A DNA stretch of 64,000 bases. Origin: Pengzhenrongella sp031582905. Its GTDB lineage: Bacteria; Actinomycetota; Actinomycetes; Actinomycetales; Cellulomonadaceae. The position numbers were made by a program, and so were the translations under genes. The stretch is from positions 2,418,001-2,482,000 of the forward strand of contig NZ_CP133990.1 of the NCBI RefSeq assembly GCF_031582905.1, written 5' to 3'. Positions 36,012-44,679 of the stretch are shown in pieces (position 1 is the stretch's first letter; each line of letters begins with the position of its first letter). Below the pieces are notes generated by a model that worked only from the letters and a program-made list of their open reading frames with translations, did no database searches and was not told the DNA's origin.

Positions 36012-36590
36012 GTGAGCCTCGAGGTCGTGCCCGCCACCGTCCAGCGCTTCGACGACGTCGCCACGATGCTCGGGCCCAAGAAGCCGACGTCGTCCGTGTG
36101 CTGGTGCCTGAGCCACCGGGTCGACTCGCGGACCAACGCCGCACTCGTCGGGTCGGCACGCGGCGAGTACGTCCGCGAGCTGTGCGAGCGCGACGTGGCC
36201 CCAGGCGTCCTCGCGTACGACGACGGCGAGGTCGTCGGCTGGGCGGCCGTCGCCCCGCGCGCGGACCTGCCGTTCGAGCGGTCGCCGCGGTACCCCAAGG
36301 TCGACGACCTGCCGGTGTGGGCGGCGTGGTGCGTCCGGGTGCGCCCCGGCCACCGCGGTCGCGGCATCGCCCACGCGCTCATCGAGGGCGTCGCCGGGTA
36401 CGCGCGGACGCGGCGTGCGCCCGCCCTCGAGGCCTACCCCGTCGACAACGGCGGCGAGAAGGTCGACCTCACGATGGCCTACGTCGGCACGCGGGCGATG
36501 TTCGAGCGCGCGGGGTTCCGCAAGGTCGCCGACACCCGGGCGGTCTCCGGTGGGTTCCCCCGCGTGGTCATGCGTCTCGACCTGCGCTGA
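36012..36590 (+). CDS. GNAT-family N-acetyltransferase
   Basis: A 192-residue acetyltransferase. The acetyl-CoA loop is VRVRPGHRGRGIAHALIEGV (R-x-x-G-x-G/A), preceded by WAAWCVRV, and the end is GTRAMFERAGFRKVADT. The N-terminus has a KKPTSSVCWCLSHRVDSRTN segment typical of a subgroup annotated only as GNAT. GTG 36012 has no ribosome site but a TACCGT hexamer just upstream, which suggests a leaderless message. Substrate unknown. Confidence 0.85.
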   Translation: MSLEVVPATVQRFDDVATMLGPKKPTSSVCWCLSHRVDSRTNAALVGSARGEYVRELCERDVAPGVLAYDDGEVVGWAAVAPRADLPFERSPRYPKVDDLPVWAAWCVRVRPGHRGRGIAHALIEGVAGYARTRRAPALEAYPVDNGGEKVDLTMAYVGTRAMFERAGFRKVADTRAVSGGFPRVVMRLDLR

Positions 36591-36646
36591 GCCCGCCGTG
36601 ACACGCCCCGGCGAGCCGGGGCGCCAGGGAGGAGCAGGATGACGCC

Positions 36647-37150
36647 ATGCGACCTGCGCCGGGCACACCCGTCGTCATCCGTGCGGCCTCACCCGACGAC
36701 GCCGCTGGTTGCGCGCACGTCCACCACACGTCGTGGGTCGAGACCTACTCGAGGCTGCTCCCTGAGGACCACTGGGAGTCCGACACGCTCGAGCGACGGA
36801 CCGAGACCTGGCGCCGCTGGCTCGACGGCGGCGCGGAGGTGACGGTGGCGGAGGTCAGCGGGCGGCTCGTCGGGATCGCGATCAGCGGCCCGGGGCGGCA
36901 CGTCGGGGACCACCGGCCGGTTCGTGACCGGGAGCTGTACTCCCTGTACGTGCTCGCGGCGCACCACGGGACGGGCATCGGCCAGACGCTGCTCGACACC
37001 GTGCTGGCGCCCGGTGCGCCGGCCCAGCTCTGGGTCGCCGAGGCCAATCCGCGTGCGCGGCGGTTCTACGAGCGCAACGGGTTCCTGCCCGACGGCGCGC
37101 GCTTCCTGGACGAGGATCTCGATCTCGCCGAGGTGCGCCACGTTCGCTGA
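36647..37150 (+). CDS. GNAT-family N-acetyltransferase
   Basis: A 167-residue acetyltransferase. Beta-strand 4 and the CoA loop are LYSLYVLAAHHGTGIGQTLL, with the C-terminal ANPRARRFYERNGFLPDG common in RimI-like proteins. The N-terminus VVIRAASPDDAAGCAHVHH is the usual first strand. ATG 36647 is preceded by AGGAGCAGG. It converges on glyS. The substrate is unknown. Confidence 0.88.
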   Translation: MRPAPGTPVVIRAASPDDAAGCAHVHHTSWVETYSRLLPEDHWESDTLERRTETWRRWLDGGAEVTVAEVSGRLVGIAISGPGRHVGDHRPVRDRELYSLYVLAAHHGTGIGQTLLDTVLAPGAPAQLWVAEANPRARRFYERNGFLPDGARFLDEDLDLAEVRHVR

Positions 37151-37181
37151 GGTGACACTCGGCAGCGAGAAGCACCGGCGA

Positions 37182-37217
37182 CCGCCGTCGGGCACGCGGC
37201 TGCGCACCCGACGGCGG
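37182..37217. terminator. Bidirectional terminator between GNAT gene and glyS
   Basis: CCGCCGTCGGG (37182-37192) pairs perfectly with CCCGACGGCGG (37207-37217) around a 14-base loop, midway between the two converging genes. Confidence 0.75.
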
Positions 37218-37235
37218 ACGCCGGCTCGCCAGGGC

Positions 37236-38621
37236 TCAGGAACCCGCGAGCCGCGGTGCGAGGTAGGACACGACCTGGTCGAGCGCGACGCGCTCCTGGC
37301 TCATGTCGTCGCGGTGCCGGATGGTCACGGCCTGGTCGTCGAGCGTGTCGAAGTCGACGGTGAGGCAGAACGGGGTGCCGATCTCGTCCTGGCGGCGGTA
37401 GCGCCGGCCGATGGCGCCGGCGTCGTCGAAGTCGACGTTCCAGCTGCGGCGCAGCTCGGCGGCGAGGTCGCGCGCCTTGGGCGAGAGCTGCTCGTTGCGG
37501 GACAGCGGCAGGACCGCGGCCTTGACCGGCGCGAGCCGCGGGTCGAGCTTGAGCACCGTGCGGGTGTCCACGCCGCCCTTGGTGTTCGGCGCCTCGTCCT
37601 CGGTGTACGCCTCGACGAGGAACGCCATGAGGGACCGCGTCAGCCCGGCGGCCGGCTCGATCACATACGGGACCCAGCGCTCGTTCTTCGCCTGGTCGAA
37701 GTAGGACAGGTCCTGCCCGGAGTGCTCCGAGTGGGTCTTGAGGTCGAAGTCCGTGCGGTTCGCGATGCCCTCGAGCTCGCCCCACTCGCTGCCCTGGAAC
37801 CCGAAGCGGTACTCGATGTCCACGGTCCGCTTGGAGTAGTGCGACAGCTTCTCGGTCGGGTGCTCGTAGTGCCGCAGGTTGTCCCGCGCGATGCCGAGGT
37901 CGGTGTACCAGTCCGTCCGGGTGTCGATCCAGTACTGGTGCCAGGTCTCGTCCGTGCCCGGCTCGACGAAGAACTCCATCTCCATCTGCTCGAACTCACG
38001 CGTCCGGAAGATGAAGTTGCCGGGCGTGATCTCGTTGCGGAACGACTTGCCGATCTGGCCGATGCCGAACGGCGGCTTCTTGCGCGACGTCGTCACGACG
38101 TTCGCGAAGTTCACGAAGATGCCCTGCGCGGTCTCCGGGCGCAGGTAGTGCAGCCCGGACTCGTCCTCGACCGGGCCGAGGTACGTCTTGAGCATCATGT
38201 TGAAGTCGCGCGGCTCGGTCCACTGACCGCGGGTGCCGCAGTTCGGGCACGCGATGTCGCCGAGGCCGTTCTCGGGCGCGCGGCCCTTCTTCTCCTCGAA
38301 CTCCTCGAGCATGTGGTCCTCGCGGAACCGCTTGTGGCACGAGAGGCACTCGGTCAGCGGGTCGGTGAAGACGCCGACGTGCCCGGACGCCACCCACACC
38401 TGGCGGGGCAGGATCACCGACGAGTCGAGCCCGACGATGTCGTCGCGGCTCGTGACCATCGTGCGCCACCACTGCTTCTTGATGTTCTCCTTCAGCTCCA
38501 CGCCGAGGGGTCCGTAGTCCCACGCGGACCGCGTACCGCCGTAGATCTCCCCGGAGGGGAAGACGAAGCCACGACGCTTGGCGAGGGAGATGACGGAGTC
38601 GAGACGGGACGGTGCAGCCAC
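37236..38621 (-). CDS. glyS: Glycyl-tRNA synthetase (class II, single-chain)
   Basis: Charges tRNA-Gly. It is of the dimeric alpha2 type, about 461 residues. Class II motifs and family features are GTRSAWDYGPLGVELKENI, RPETAQGIFVNFANVV, FRTREFEQMEMEFFVEPG and EPAAGLTRSLMAFLVEAY. A zinc-knuckle pair (CLSCHKRF and CPNCGTRG) lies near residues 98-140. I prefer GTG 38621 (AAGGTG nine bases upstream) to GTG 38633. Monocistronic, with terminators on its 3' side. Confidence 0.96.
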   Translation of the reverse strand: MAAPSRLDSVISLAKRRGFVFPSGEIYGGTRSAWDYGPLGVELKENIKKQWWRTMVTSRDDIVGLDSSVILPRQVWVASGHVGVFTDPLTECLSCHKRFREDHMLEEFEEKKGRAPENGLGDIACPNCGTRGQWTEPRDFNMMLKTYLGPVEDESGLHYLRPETAQGIFVNFANVVTTSRKKPPFGIGQIGKSFRNEITPGNFIFRTREFEQMEMEFFVEPGTDETWHQYWIDTRTDWYTDLGIARDNLRHYEHPTEKLSHYSKRTVDIEYRFGFQGSEWGELEGIANRTDFDLKTHSEHSGQDLSYFDQAKNERWVPYVIEPAAGLTRSLMAFLVEAYTEDEAPNTKGGVDTRTVLKLDPRLAPVKAAVLPLSRNEQLSPKARDLAAELRRSWNVDFDDAGAIGRRYRRQDEIGTPFCLTVDFDTLDDQAVTIRHRDDMSQERVALDQVVSYLAPRLAGS

Positions 38622-38768
38622 AGGGAGTTTCACCTTCGCGAGAGCAGGGCCCCGGCCTGGCTGACGGGGGCGGACCCCTCAGGCTACCGGCCGGTCACCG
38701 GCCCATCGGTCCGCCACCCGTGCCCGACGGCGGCATGTCGCCGCACCTGCGCGCGAGCGCTCACCTGG

Positions 38769-39437
38769 TCAGGTCCGCACCTCGTGACGGACCGGCTTGA
38801 GGCGGTCCGGTGCGTCGGCGGCCTTCGGGAACTCGCACGTGAACGTCCCCTCGTAGCCGAACAGGAACCCGAGGACCGGGTTCCGCACCTCGACCGAGAT
38901 CCGGTACACCCCGGCGTCGTCGTCGAAGCTCTCCCGCAGGCGGGCCTGCCCGGTGAGCAGGCGCGGGAACCGGAACGCGATCGGTCCCTCGGAGAACCTC
39001 TGCTCGGTGGACGTCAGCGACAGGGAGCCGTCGTCCTCGACCGTCAGCTCCAGGTCGACCGCGAGGTGCTGGTGCGTGCCGAGGTAGTCGATCACCGCCC
39101 CGCGGTCGGCGATCATCGTCGCGTCGAAGCGGCGGGCCCGGGACCCGAGCAGGTACTCCCGGACGAAGGTGACCGTCTCGCGGCCGAACGGGTCGACGTA
39201 CGGGAAGTTCTCGATGGTGAACGGGACGTCACGGCCCTGGTCGGGGAAGAGGATGTTCCGCGCCGCGCCCAGGTGCAGGAACGGCAGCGTCCACCACGGC
39301 CCGCGCCGGACGCTCGACATGACGCCGGTGCCCACGCACGCATACCCCGTCGTGATCCCGACCCCGAAGCGTCGGCGGAGCATCGGGTGCAGCCGCTCGA
39401 AGTCCGCCCCCAGCGCAGTCGCGAAGATCGAGGTCAC
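38769..39437 (-). CDS. DUF4166 family protein
   Basis: A 222-residue protein resembling DUF4166. It begins TSIFATALGADFERLHPMLR, then has GYACVGTGVMSSVRRGPWW, FPYVDPFGRETVTFVREYLL and a C-terminal FLFGYEGTFTCEF. GTG 39437 overlaps the preceding gene's stop (GTGA) with GGAGGC upstream, so it is coupled to the START/SRPBCC-like gene. Both probably bind lipid-like or hydrophobic ligands, but function is unproven. Confidence 0.8.
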   Translation of the reverse strand: MTSIFATALGADFERLHPMLRRRFGVGITTGYACVGTGVMSSVRRGPWWTLPFLHLGAARNILFPDQGRDVPFTIENFPYVDPFGRETVTFVREYLLGSRARRFDATMIADRGAVIDYLGTHQHLAVDLELTVEDDGSLSLTSTEQRFSEGPIAFRFPRLLTGQARLRESFDDDAGVYRISVEVRNPVLGFLFGYEGTFTCEFPKAADAPDRLKPVRHEVRT

Positions 39438-40036
39438 GGCGCCTCCAGGCGGTCGAGGGTGGCCGGCGACGTCCGGGCGCCGCGGCCCGGGTCGCGTCGG
39501 CACCGCGCCGCTCGCGGTCGGTCCGGGCGCCAGACCGCCAGCACCGAGCGCAGCGGCCAGCGCTCGGGCTCCACGCCGGTCTCGGCCCAGATGCGCAGCC
39601 GGTCGAAGCTCCACGCCGTCATCCACCCGATCACGCGGCGCAGGACGAGCGCGTCGAGCAGGCGCCCCCACCCTGGCCGGTAGTCGTACCCCGTCGTGAA
39701 CGTCACGCCGTGCGCCGTCGGGGTGTACCGCCAGTACCCGCGCCCCGCGCCGAGCGGGGACAGCCGGCTGTCGGCGACGAAGCGGAGGGCGGACGTCCGC
39801 GACCCGTCCCGGGCGTGGCGCTCACCGAGCGACGTCCCCGTGCCCGCGAGCGTGAGCAGCCCGAGGCGGCGCTCGTACCGGAACCGGTAGCCGCCCGACC
39901 CCAGCTCCTCGACCGGACGGATCGCGCTGAACCGCAGGTCCCAGCGGGCGTGGGCGTCGGTGTCCTGGGTGAGCTCCCACACCCGGTCGAGGTCCGCGTG
40001 GATGTCGATCGCGACGTGGAGGGGCTGCCGGGTCAC
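39434..40036 (-). CDS. SRPBCC (START-like) family protein
   Basis: A 200-residue protein with the helix-grip opening PLHVAIDIHADLDRVWELTQ and WDLRFSAIRPVEELGSG, as in polyketide-cyclase/START-like proteins that bind hydrophobic ligands. The C-terminal 60 residues are basic and less conserved in type. GTG 40036 lacks a clear ribosome site. It is paired by overlap with the DUF4166 gene. Confidence 0.8.
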   Translation of the reverse strand: MTRQPLHVAIDIHADLDRVWELTQDTDAHARWDLRFSAIRPVEELGSGGYRFRYERRLGLLTLAGTGTSLGERHARDGSRTSALRFVADSRLSPLGAGRGYWRYTPTAHGVTFTTGYDYRPGWGRLLDALVLRRVIGWMTAWSFDRLRIWAETGVEPERWPLRSVLAVWRPDRPRAARCRRDPGRGARTSPATLDRLEAP

Positions 40037-40080
40037 GGGGCGCAGTCTGCCGCGACGTCCGACCGGTTCACGGTGACCCT

Positions 40081-41052
40081 CTACCGGCGCATCGCGGCGA
40101 GGAACCCGGTCATCTCCGACCGCAGGCGGTCGGCCATGCCCGACAGCCCGCCACCGGTCGCGCCCGCCGTGCCTACCGTGCCCGGCGCACCGCCCGCCCC
40201 GCCGTCGACCGCCGCGCTGATGCCCTCGACCAGCTCGTTCATCGTCTCGACCGTCGTGCCGACGCCCGTGATCACCCCGACCGCGCTCTGAGTGGCGGCC
40301 TGGATGGCTTCGACCTGCTCGACGACGCTCACGGTCGCGCGTCCGGTCTGGTCGGCGAGCGCCTTGACCTCCGACGCGACGACGGCGAAACCCTTGCCGG
40401 CCTCACCGGCCCGCGCGGCCTCGATGGTGGCGTTGAGCGCGAGCAGCCGGGTCTGGTCCGCAACCGAGCTGATCAGCGACACCACCTGCTGGATCTCCTG
40501 GGACGTCCGGGTCAGGGACAGCACGCTCTCCCGGGCCCGCGCGACCTCCTGCACCGCGCGGTGCGCCGAGGCCCGCAGGCCGGACGCCGACGCGCCGAGC
40601 TGCGACGACGCGGCCGCCACCCCCTGGGAGGTGTCGAGCGCGACGGACTCGAACTCGTCGGCGAGCGCCAGTCGCGCCGTCTGCGCGGTGGCGACCGCTC
40701 CGGACGCGCTCCGCATCGCCTCCCGGCCGGCGTTGATCGCGACCGCGCTGTCCCGGAACGCGCCCGGCATCCCACGCAGCAGGAAGCGGCGGTGGAACCG
40801 GCCCTCGCTCGCGGACACGAGCGAGGCGCTCGCCTCGCGGACGAACGCGTCGGAGACGTCGAGGACGCGGTTGACGCTGTCGCGCACCCGAGCGAGCTCG
40901 GCGTCGTCCCCGGTCCCGGCGACGGTGCGGACGCGCACCTCGAGGTCACCGCGGCTGGCGGCGTCGCACACGGACGCGACCTCGGCGAGAACCGCTCGGC
41001 ACCGGTCGAGCTCGGCCCGCAGGTCGGCGTCGCGGCGACGGAACGCGCTCAT
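40081..41052 (-). CDS. Soluble methyl-accepting chemotaxis-type signalling protein
   Basis: A 323-residue protein with a chemoreceptor signalling domain. The hairpin tip includes LISSVADQTRLLALNATIEA followed by ARAGEAGKGFAVVASEVKAL. A HAMP-like or coiled-coil part precedes it (SVNRVLDVSDAFVREASASL). There is no transmembrane segment, so it acts in the cytoplasm, presumably through CheA/CheW. It overlaps the PAS gene by ATGA. PAS plus signaller together have the layout of an Aer receptor split in two. Confidence 0.88.
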   Translation of the reverse strand: MSAFRRRDADLRAELDRCRAVLAEVASVCDAASRGDLEVRVRTVAGTGDDAELARVRDSVNRVLDVSDAFVREASASLVSASEGRFHRRFLLRGMPGAFRDSAVAINAGREAMRSASGAVATAQTARLALADEFESVALDTSQGVAAASSQLGASASGLRASAHRAVQEVARARESVLSLTRTSQEIQQVVSLISSVADQTRLLALNATIEAARAGEAGKGFAVVASEVKALADQTGRATVSVVEQVEAIQAATQSAVGVITGVGTTVETMNELVEGISAAVDGGAGGAPGTVGTAGATGGGLSGMADRLRSEMTGFLAAMRR

Positions 41053-41588
41053 CGGGCCATCTCCTCGGGGACGAGCGACCACACGTGCTCGTCGTAGGAG
41101 GTGCCGCGGTCCTCGAGCGTGCGCGCCAGCAGGGCCGACGACGCCGCCACCGCCGCCCGAGCGGAGCCGTGGCGCCGCTCCTCGGCGAGGAGATCGCGGT
41201 ACAGCGGTCGGACGGCGTCCACCGCGGACCGATCCGGTGACCTGCGGTTGGAGTGGTACCCGACGACGCGCCCGTCGGTACCGAAGGACGGCGTGACGTG
41301 CGCGAGCACCCAGTAGTGCGCGCCGTCGCCGGCGAGGTTGACGATGTAGGCGAACATCTCCTGACCGCGGGCGAGGGTGTCCCACAGCAGGGCGAACACC
41401 GCCCGGGGCATCTCCGGGTGCCGGATCACGTTGTGCGGCCGGCCGAGCACCTCCTCCTCGCGGTAGGCGCTCACGCGCAGGAAGACGTCGTTGGTGTACG
41501 TGATCACGCCGCGGGGGTCGGTCTTGCTCACGATGATCTCGTGCGCGGGGAACGTCCTCTCGACGCCGGTCGGCCGTGGCCGCGTCAT
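41049..41588 (-). CDS. PAS-domain sensor protein (Aer-like)
   Basis: A 179-residue protein with one PAS domain. It starts TRPRPTGVERTFPAHEIIVS and has KTDPRGVITYTNDVFLRVSA, GRPHNVIRHPEMPRAVFALL and VNLAGDGAHYWVLAHVTP. This matches the FAD-binding PAS of Aer-type redox/energy-taxis receptors (the NxVxHPDMP-like segment). ATG 41588 follows AGAGGA, and its stop overlaps the chemoreceptor-like gene. It probably passes its signal to that partner. Confidence 0.88.
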   Translation of the reverse strand: MTRPRPTGVERTFPAHEIIVSKTDPRGVITYTNDVFLRVSAYREEEVLGRPHNVIRHPEMPRAVFALLWDTLARGQEMFAYIVNLAGDGAHYWVLAHVTPSFGTDGRVVGYHSNRRSPDRSAVDAVRPLYRDLLAEERRHGSARAAVAASSALLARTLEDRGTSYDEHVWSLVPEEMAR

Positions 41589-41753
41589 GTCGTCCTCTCC
41601 GCTCCGGCGCCGCGCCGGAGGTCGCCAGCCCTATCGGTCGCAGGGGTCCGGCGGATGAGCCGTCCACCGGCGCGGGTGCACGCACGGATGCCGTGCGGGC
41701 GACGGACGGCGTCGGTGCTTGCCCGCCGGGCGACCGATGGCCAGGGTGGCCCC

Positions 41754-41975
41754 ATGAGACGGACCCTGCTGACCTCCGCGTGGCGGCTCGCGATCGTCCT
41801 CGGGCTGACCTTCGCGCTCCTGATGGTGGTCGCGCGGTGGATCGCCGACGGCGGCGTCACCGCCGGCGACCTCGGCGTCGCCGCTGTCAGCGGCCTCGGC
41901 TTCGGCGCCCTCATGGGGCCGTGGACGGCGCGGGCCGGGGCGCGCGCACGTCGGCAGGAGGCGACACCGCGCTGA
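41754..41975 (+). CDS. Small membrane protein, 73 residues
   Basis: Two hydrophobic segments (LAIVLGLTFALLMVVARWIA and LGVAAVSGLGFGALMGPW) with a basic tail (RAGARARRQEATPR) suggest a two-helix membrane protein. ATG 41754 has GGGTGG upstream. No family recognised; it lies between the PAS gene and the Zur box. Confidence 0.65.
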   Translation: MRRTLLTSAWRLAIVLGLTFALLMVVARWIADGGVTAGDLGVAAVSGLGFGALMGPWTARAGARARRQEATPR

Positions 41976-42006
41976 GACCGCGGCGCCCCGCCGGGGCACC
42001 GCAGTT

Positions 42007-42021
42007 TGACAATGATTCTCA
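42007..42021 (+). promoter_or_regulatory. Zur box upstream of znuA
   Basis: TGACAATGATTCTCA is a 7-1-7 dyad close to the actinobacterial Zur/Fur consensus, with AATGATT in the middle. It ends 9 bases before the znuA ATG at 42031, where bound zinc-Zur would block transcription. The zur gene is at the end of the same operon. Confidence 0.85.
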
Positions 42022-42030
42022 TTCCGGCGG

Positions 42031-42995
42031 ATGATCGAACTCATGCCGTTCCGCCGAACCCGTGCCCTACCCGCTGTCGTGGCCGTGGGGCTGCTGCTCA
42101 CCGGCTGCGCCGCGTCCGACGACGCCGCGTCGTCCGGCGACGCCGGGGTGCAGGCGCAGGGCGGCGGGGGCGGCACGGTGGAGGTGCTCGCGTCCTTCTA
42201 CCCGTTGCAGTACGTCGCCGAGCAGGTGGGCGGCGAGCTCGTCACCGTCTCCTCGCTGACGCCCCCGGGGCCGAGCCGCATGACGTCGAGCTGTCCCCGC
42301 GACAGGTTCGGACCGTCAGCGAGACCGACCTCGTCCTGTACCTGTCCGGCTTCCAGAGCGCCGTCGACGAGGCCGTCGACGCGCGCGACCCCGAGCACGT
42401 GGTCGACGCCGCCGACGTCGCCGACCTCGTCGCCGGTGCGGATGACCACGCCGAGGAGGACCACGAGCACGACCACGACGCGCTCGATCCCCACTTCTGG
42501 CTCGACCCGCAGCGGCTCGCCGCGCTGGCCGCGCCCGTCGCCGACACCCTCGGTGACATCGACCCCGACAACGCCGCGACCTACACCGCCGCCGCGGACG
42601 CGCTCGTCGCCGACCTCACCGACCTCGACGCCGCCTTCACCGAGGGCCTCGCGGACTGCGAGCGCCGCGTCGTCGTGACCTCGCACGAGGCGTTCGGCTA
42701 CCTGACCCGCGCCTACGACCTCGAGCAGGTCGGCATCTCGGGCCTCGACCCCGAGGCCGAGCCCTCCCCGCCCGGCTGCGCGAGGTGGGCGACGTCGTGC
42801 GCGCCGAGGGCGTCACGACCGTCTTCACCGAGACGCTGGTCAACCCCAAGGTGGCCGAGACCCTCGCGGCCGACCTCGGGGTCGGCACGGCGGTGCTCGA
42901 CCCCGTCGAGAGCCTCACCGAGGCCGGGTCGGACTACCGCGCGGTCATGGAGCAGAATCTGGCGGCGCTGCGCGCCGGGCTGGAGCTGCGCGTGA
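42031..42995 (+). CDS. znuA: Zinc ABC transporter binding lipoprotein ZnuA (several 1-base indels)
   Basis: A metal-binding lipoprotein (cluster 9 family) that captures zinc for ZnuBC. It has a lipobox LLLTGC, then EVLASFYPLQYVAEQVGG, PHDVELSPRQ (metal His), a His/Asp/Glu loop HAEEDHEHDHDALDPHFWLD with a second His, VTSHEAFGYLTRAYDL (third His) and VFTETLVNPKVAETLA. Frame shifts occur near 42270 (G4 run, one G missing), near 42770 (one G missing) and probably near 42980, where the frame must change again to reach TGA 42993-42995. The GTGA overlap with znuC supports that stop. ATG 42043 is an alternative start. Confidence 0.87.
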
Positions 42996-43771
42996 CCGGC
43001 CACCCGCACCCCGTCGTCGCCCATGGCGTGCGCGTGGTGCTGGACGGCAGCGAGATCCTGCGCGGCGTCGACCTCACGGTCGACGAGGGCGAGGTCGTCG
43101 CACTGCTGGGCGCGAACGGATCGGGCAAGTCCACGCTGGTCCGCGCGCTGGTCGGCGTCGTGCCGGTCGTGTCCGGCGACGTCGCACTGCTGGGCCGCCC
43201 GCTCGGCCGCGGGGTCGCGTGGGAGCGCATCGGGTACGTCCCGCAGCGGGTGAGCGCCGCGACCGGCGTGCCGGCGACCGCGGCGGAGGTCGTCGCATCG
43301 GGGCTCCTGCACGGTCGCCGGCTGCGCCCGCCGCGCGACGCCGACCGGCGGGTGCACGACGCGCTCGACCTGCTCGGACTGGACCACCACGCCGACCGCC
43401 CGGTCCGTGAGCTGTCCGGCGGCCAGCAGCAGCGCGTCCTCATCGCCCGCGCCCTGGTGCGCGAGCCCGAGCTGCTCGTCCTCGACGAGCCGGTCGCGGG
43501 CGTCGACCTGCCCAGCCAGCAGGCGTTCGCCGCGACCCTCGCCGGCCTTCGCGAGCGCGGCACGACCGTGCTCGTCGTCCTGCACGAGCTCGGCGCCCTC
43601 GCGCCGCTGGTGCGCCGCGCCGTCGTCCTGCGCCACGGCGCCGTCGTGCACGACGGCGCCCCGCCCCGCCCCACGCACGAGCACGGCGGCGACGAGCACG
43701 ACCACGTGCACCCGCACGACGACGACGTCCTGACGCAGACCCCGACGACCGGCCTGAGGTGGGAACCGTGA
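42992..43771 (+). CDS. znuC: Zinc ABC transporter ATPase ZnuC
   Basis: A 259-residue ATPase of the metal-transporter class. Walker A is LLGANGSGKSTLVRAL, the signature RELSGGQQQRVLIARAL, Walker B LLVLDEPVAGVD and the H-loop VVLHELGAL. The C-terminus is rich in His and Asp (HEHGGDEHDHVHPHDDD), possibly a zinc sensor or buffer. GTG 42992 overlaps the znuA stop, and GTGA at the other end overlaps znuB. Confidence 0.95.
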   Translation: MTGHPHPVVAHGVRVVLDGSEILRGVDLTVDEGEVVALLGANGSGKSTLVRALVGVVPVVSGDVALLGRPLGRGVAWERIGYVPQRVSAATGVPATAAEVVASGLLHGRRLRPPRDADRRVHDALDLLGLDHHADRPVRELSGGQQQRVLIARALVREPELLVLDEPVAGVDLPSQQAFAATLAGLRERGTTVLVVLHELGALAPLVRRAVVLRHGAVVHDGAPPRPTHEHGGDEHDHVHPHDDDVLTQTPTTGLRWEP

Positions 43772-44679
43772 TCGTGGACGAGCTGGTCGGCATGCTGACC
43801 GACCCCCTCATGCAGCGCGCGCTCGTCGCGGCGCTGCTCGTCGGGCTCGCCGCGCCGGTCATGGGGACCTACCTCGTGCAGCGCAAGCTCAGCCTGCTCG
43901 GCGACGGCATCGGCCACGTCGCGCTCACCGGCGTCGCGCTCGGGTGGCTCGTGGGCAACGCCATGGGTCTCGTCGAGGGTGCGCTGGCCGTCCCCGGGGC
44001 GGTGGTCGCGGCGATCATCGGCGCGGTCGTCATCGAGCTGGTCCGCGAGCGCGGGCGGACGAGCGGTGACGTCGCGCTCGCGCTGCTGTTCTACGGCGGG
44101 ATCGCCGGCGGGGTGCTGCTCATCTCGCTCGCGGGCGGGACGAACGCCAACCTCATGGCGTACCTGTTCGGGTCGATCTCGACCGTGTCCGGCGCCGACC
44201 TGTGGCTCACGGTCGTGCTCGCCTCGATCGTCCTGGTCGTCGGGGTCGGGCTGCGCAGCGCGCTGTTCGCGGTGTGCCACGACGAGGAGTTCGCGCGGGC
44301 CGCCGGCCTGCCGGTGCGGGCGCTCAACATCGCCATCGCCGTCATCGCGGCGCTCACGGTCACCGTGGCGATGCGGGTCGTCGGGCTGCTGCTGGTCAGC
44401 GCGCTGATGATCGTGCCGGTCGCGGTGGCCCAGCTCGTCGCGTCGTCGTTCCGCCGGACCATGACGCTCGCGATGGTGGTCGGCGTGACGGTGTGCCTGG
44501 TCGGGCTGTCCGTCACCTACTGGCAGGACCTGTCCCCCGGCGCGACCATCGTCGTCCTCGCGACCGGCGTGTACGCGCTCGTGTCGGGGCTGCGGCCGCT
44601 GCTGCGACGCAGCCGACCGCACGACCCCCACCCCCAGCTGCCCGACGACGTCCGGGTGGGTGCGCCATGGCGCGGATGA
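43768..44679 (+). CDS. znuB: Zinc ABC transporter permease ZnuB
   Basis: A 303-residue permease with about eight to nine helices. Family marks are MGTYLVQRKLSLLGDGIGHV, LVGLAAPV, GDVALALLFYGGIAGGVLLI and LMAYLFGSISTVS. It ends in a charged tail. GTG 43768 overlaps the znuC stop (GTGA) with GAGGTGGGA upstream; 43759 in frame is less likely. It overlaps the start of zur by 13 bases. Confidence 0.95.
   Translation: MIVDELVGMLTDPLMQRALVAALLVGLAAPVMGTYLVQRKLSLLGDGIGHVALTGVALGWLVGNAMGLVEGALAVPGAVVAAIIGAVVIELVRERGRTSGDVALALLFYGGIAGGVLLISLAGGTNANLMAYLFGSISTVSGADLWLTVVLASIVLVVGVGLRSALFAVCHDEEFARAAGLPVRALNIAIAVIAALTVTVAMRVVGLLLVSALMIVPVAVAQLVASSFRRTMTLAMVVGVTVCLVGLSVTYWQDLSPGATIVVLATGVYALVSGLRPLLRRSRPHDPHPQLPDDVRVGAPWRG

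Noticed and set aside
42006..42035. Vegetative promoter using TTGACA at 42006-42011 before znuA
   Set aside because: The -35 hexamer is present, but no good -10 lies 16-18 bases downstream, and the sequence is better explained as a Zur box.
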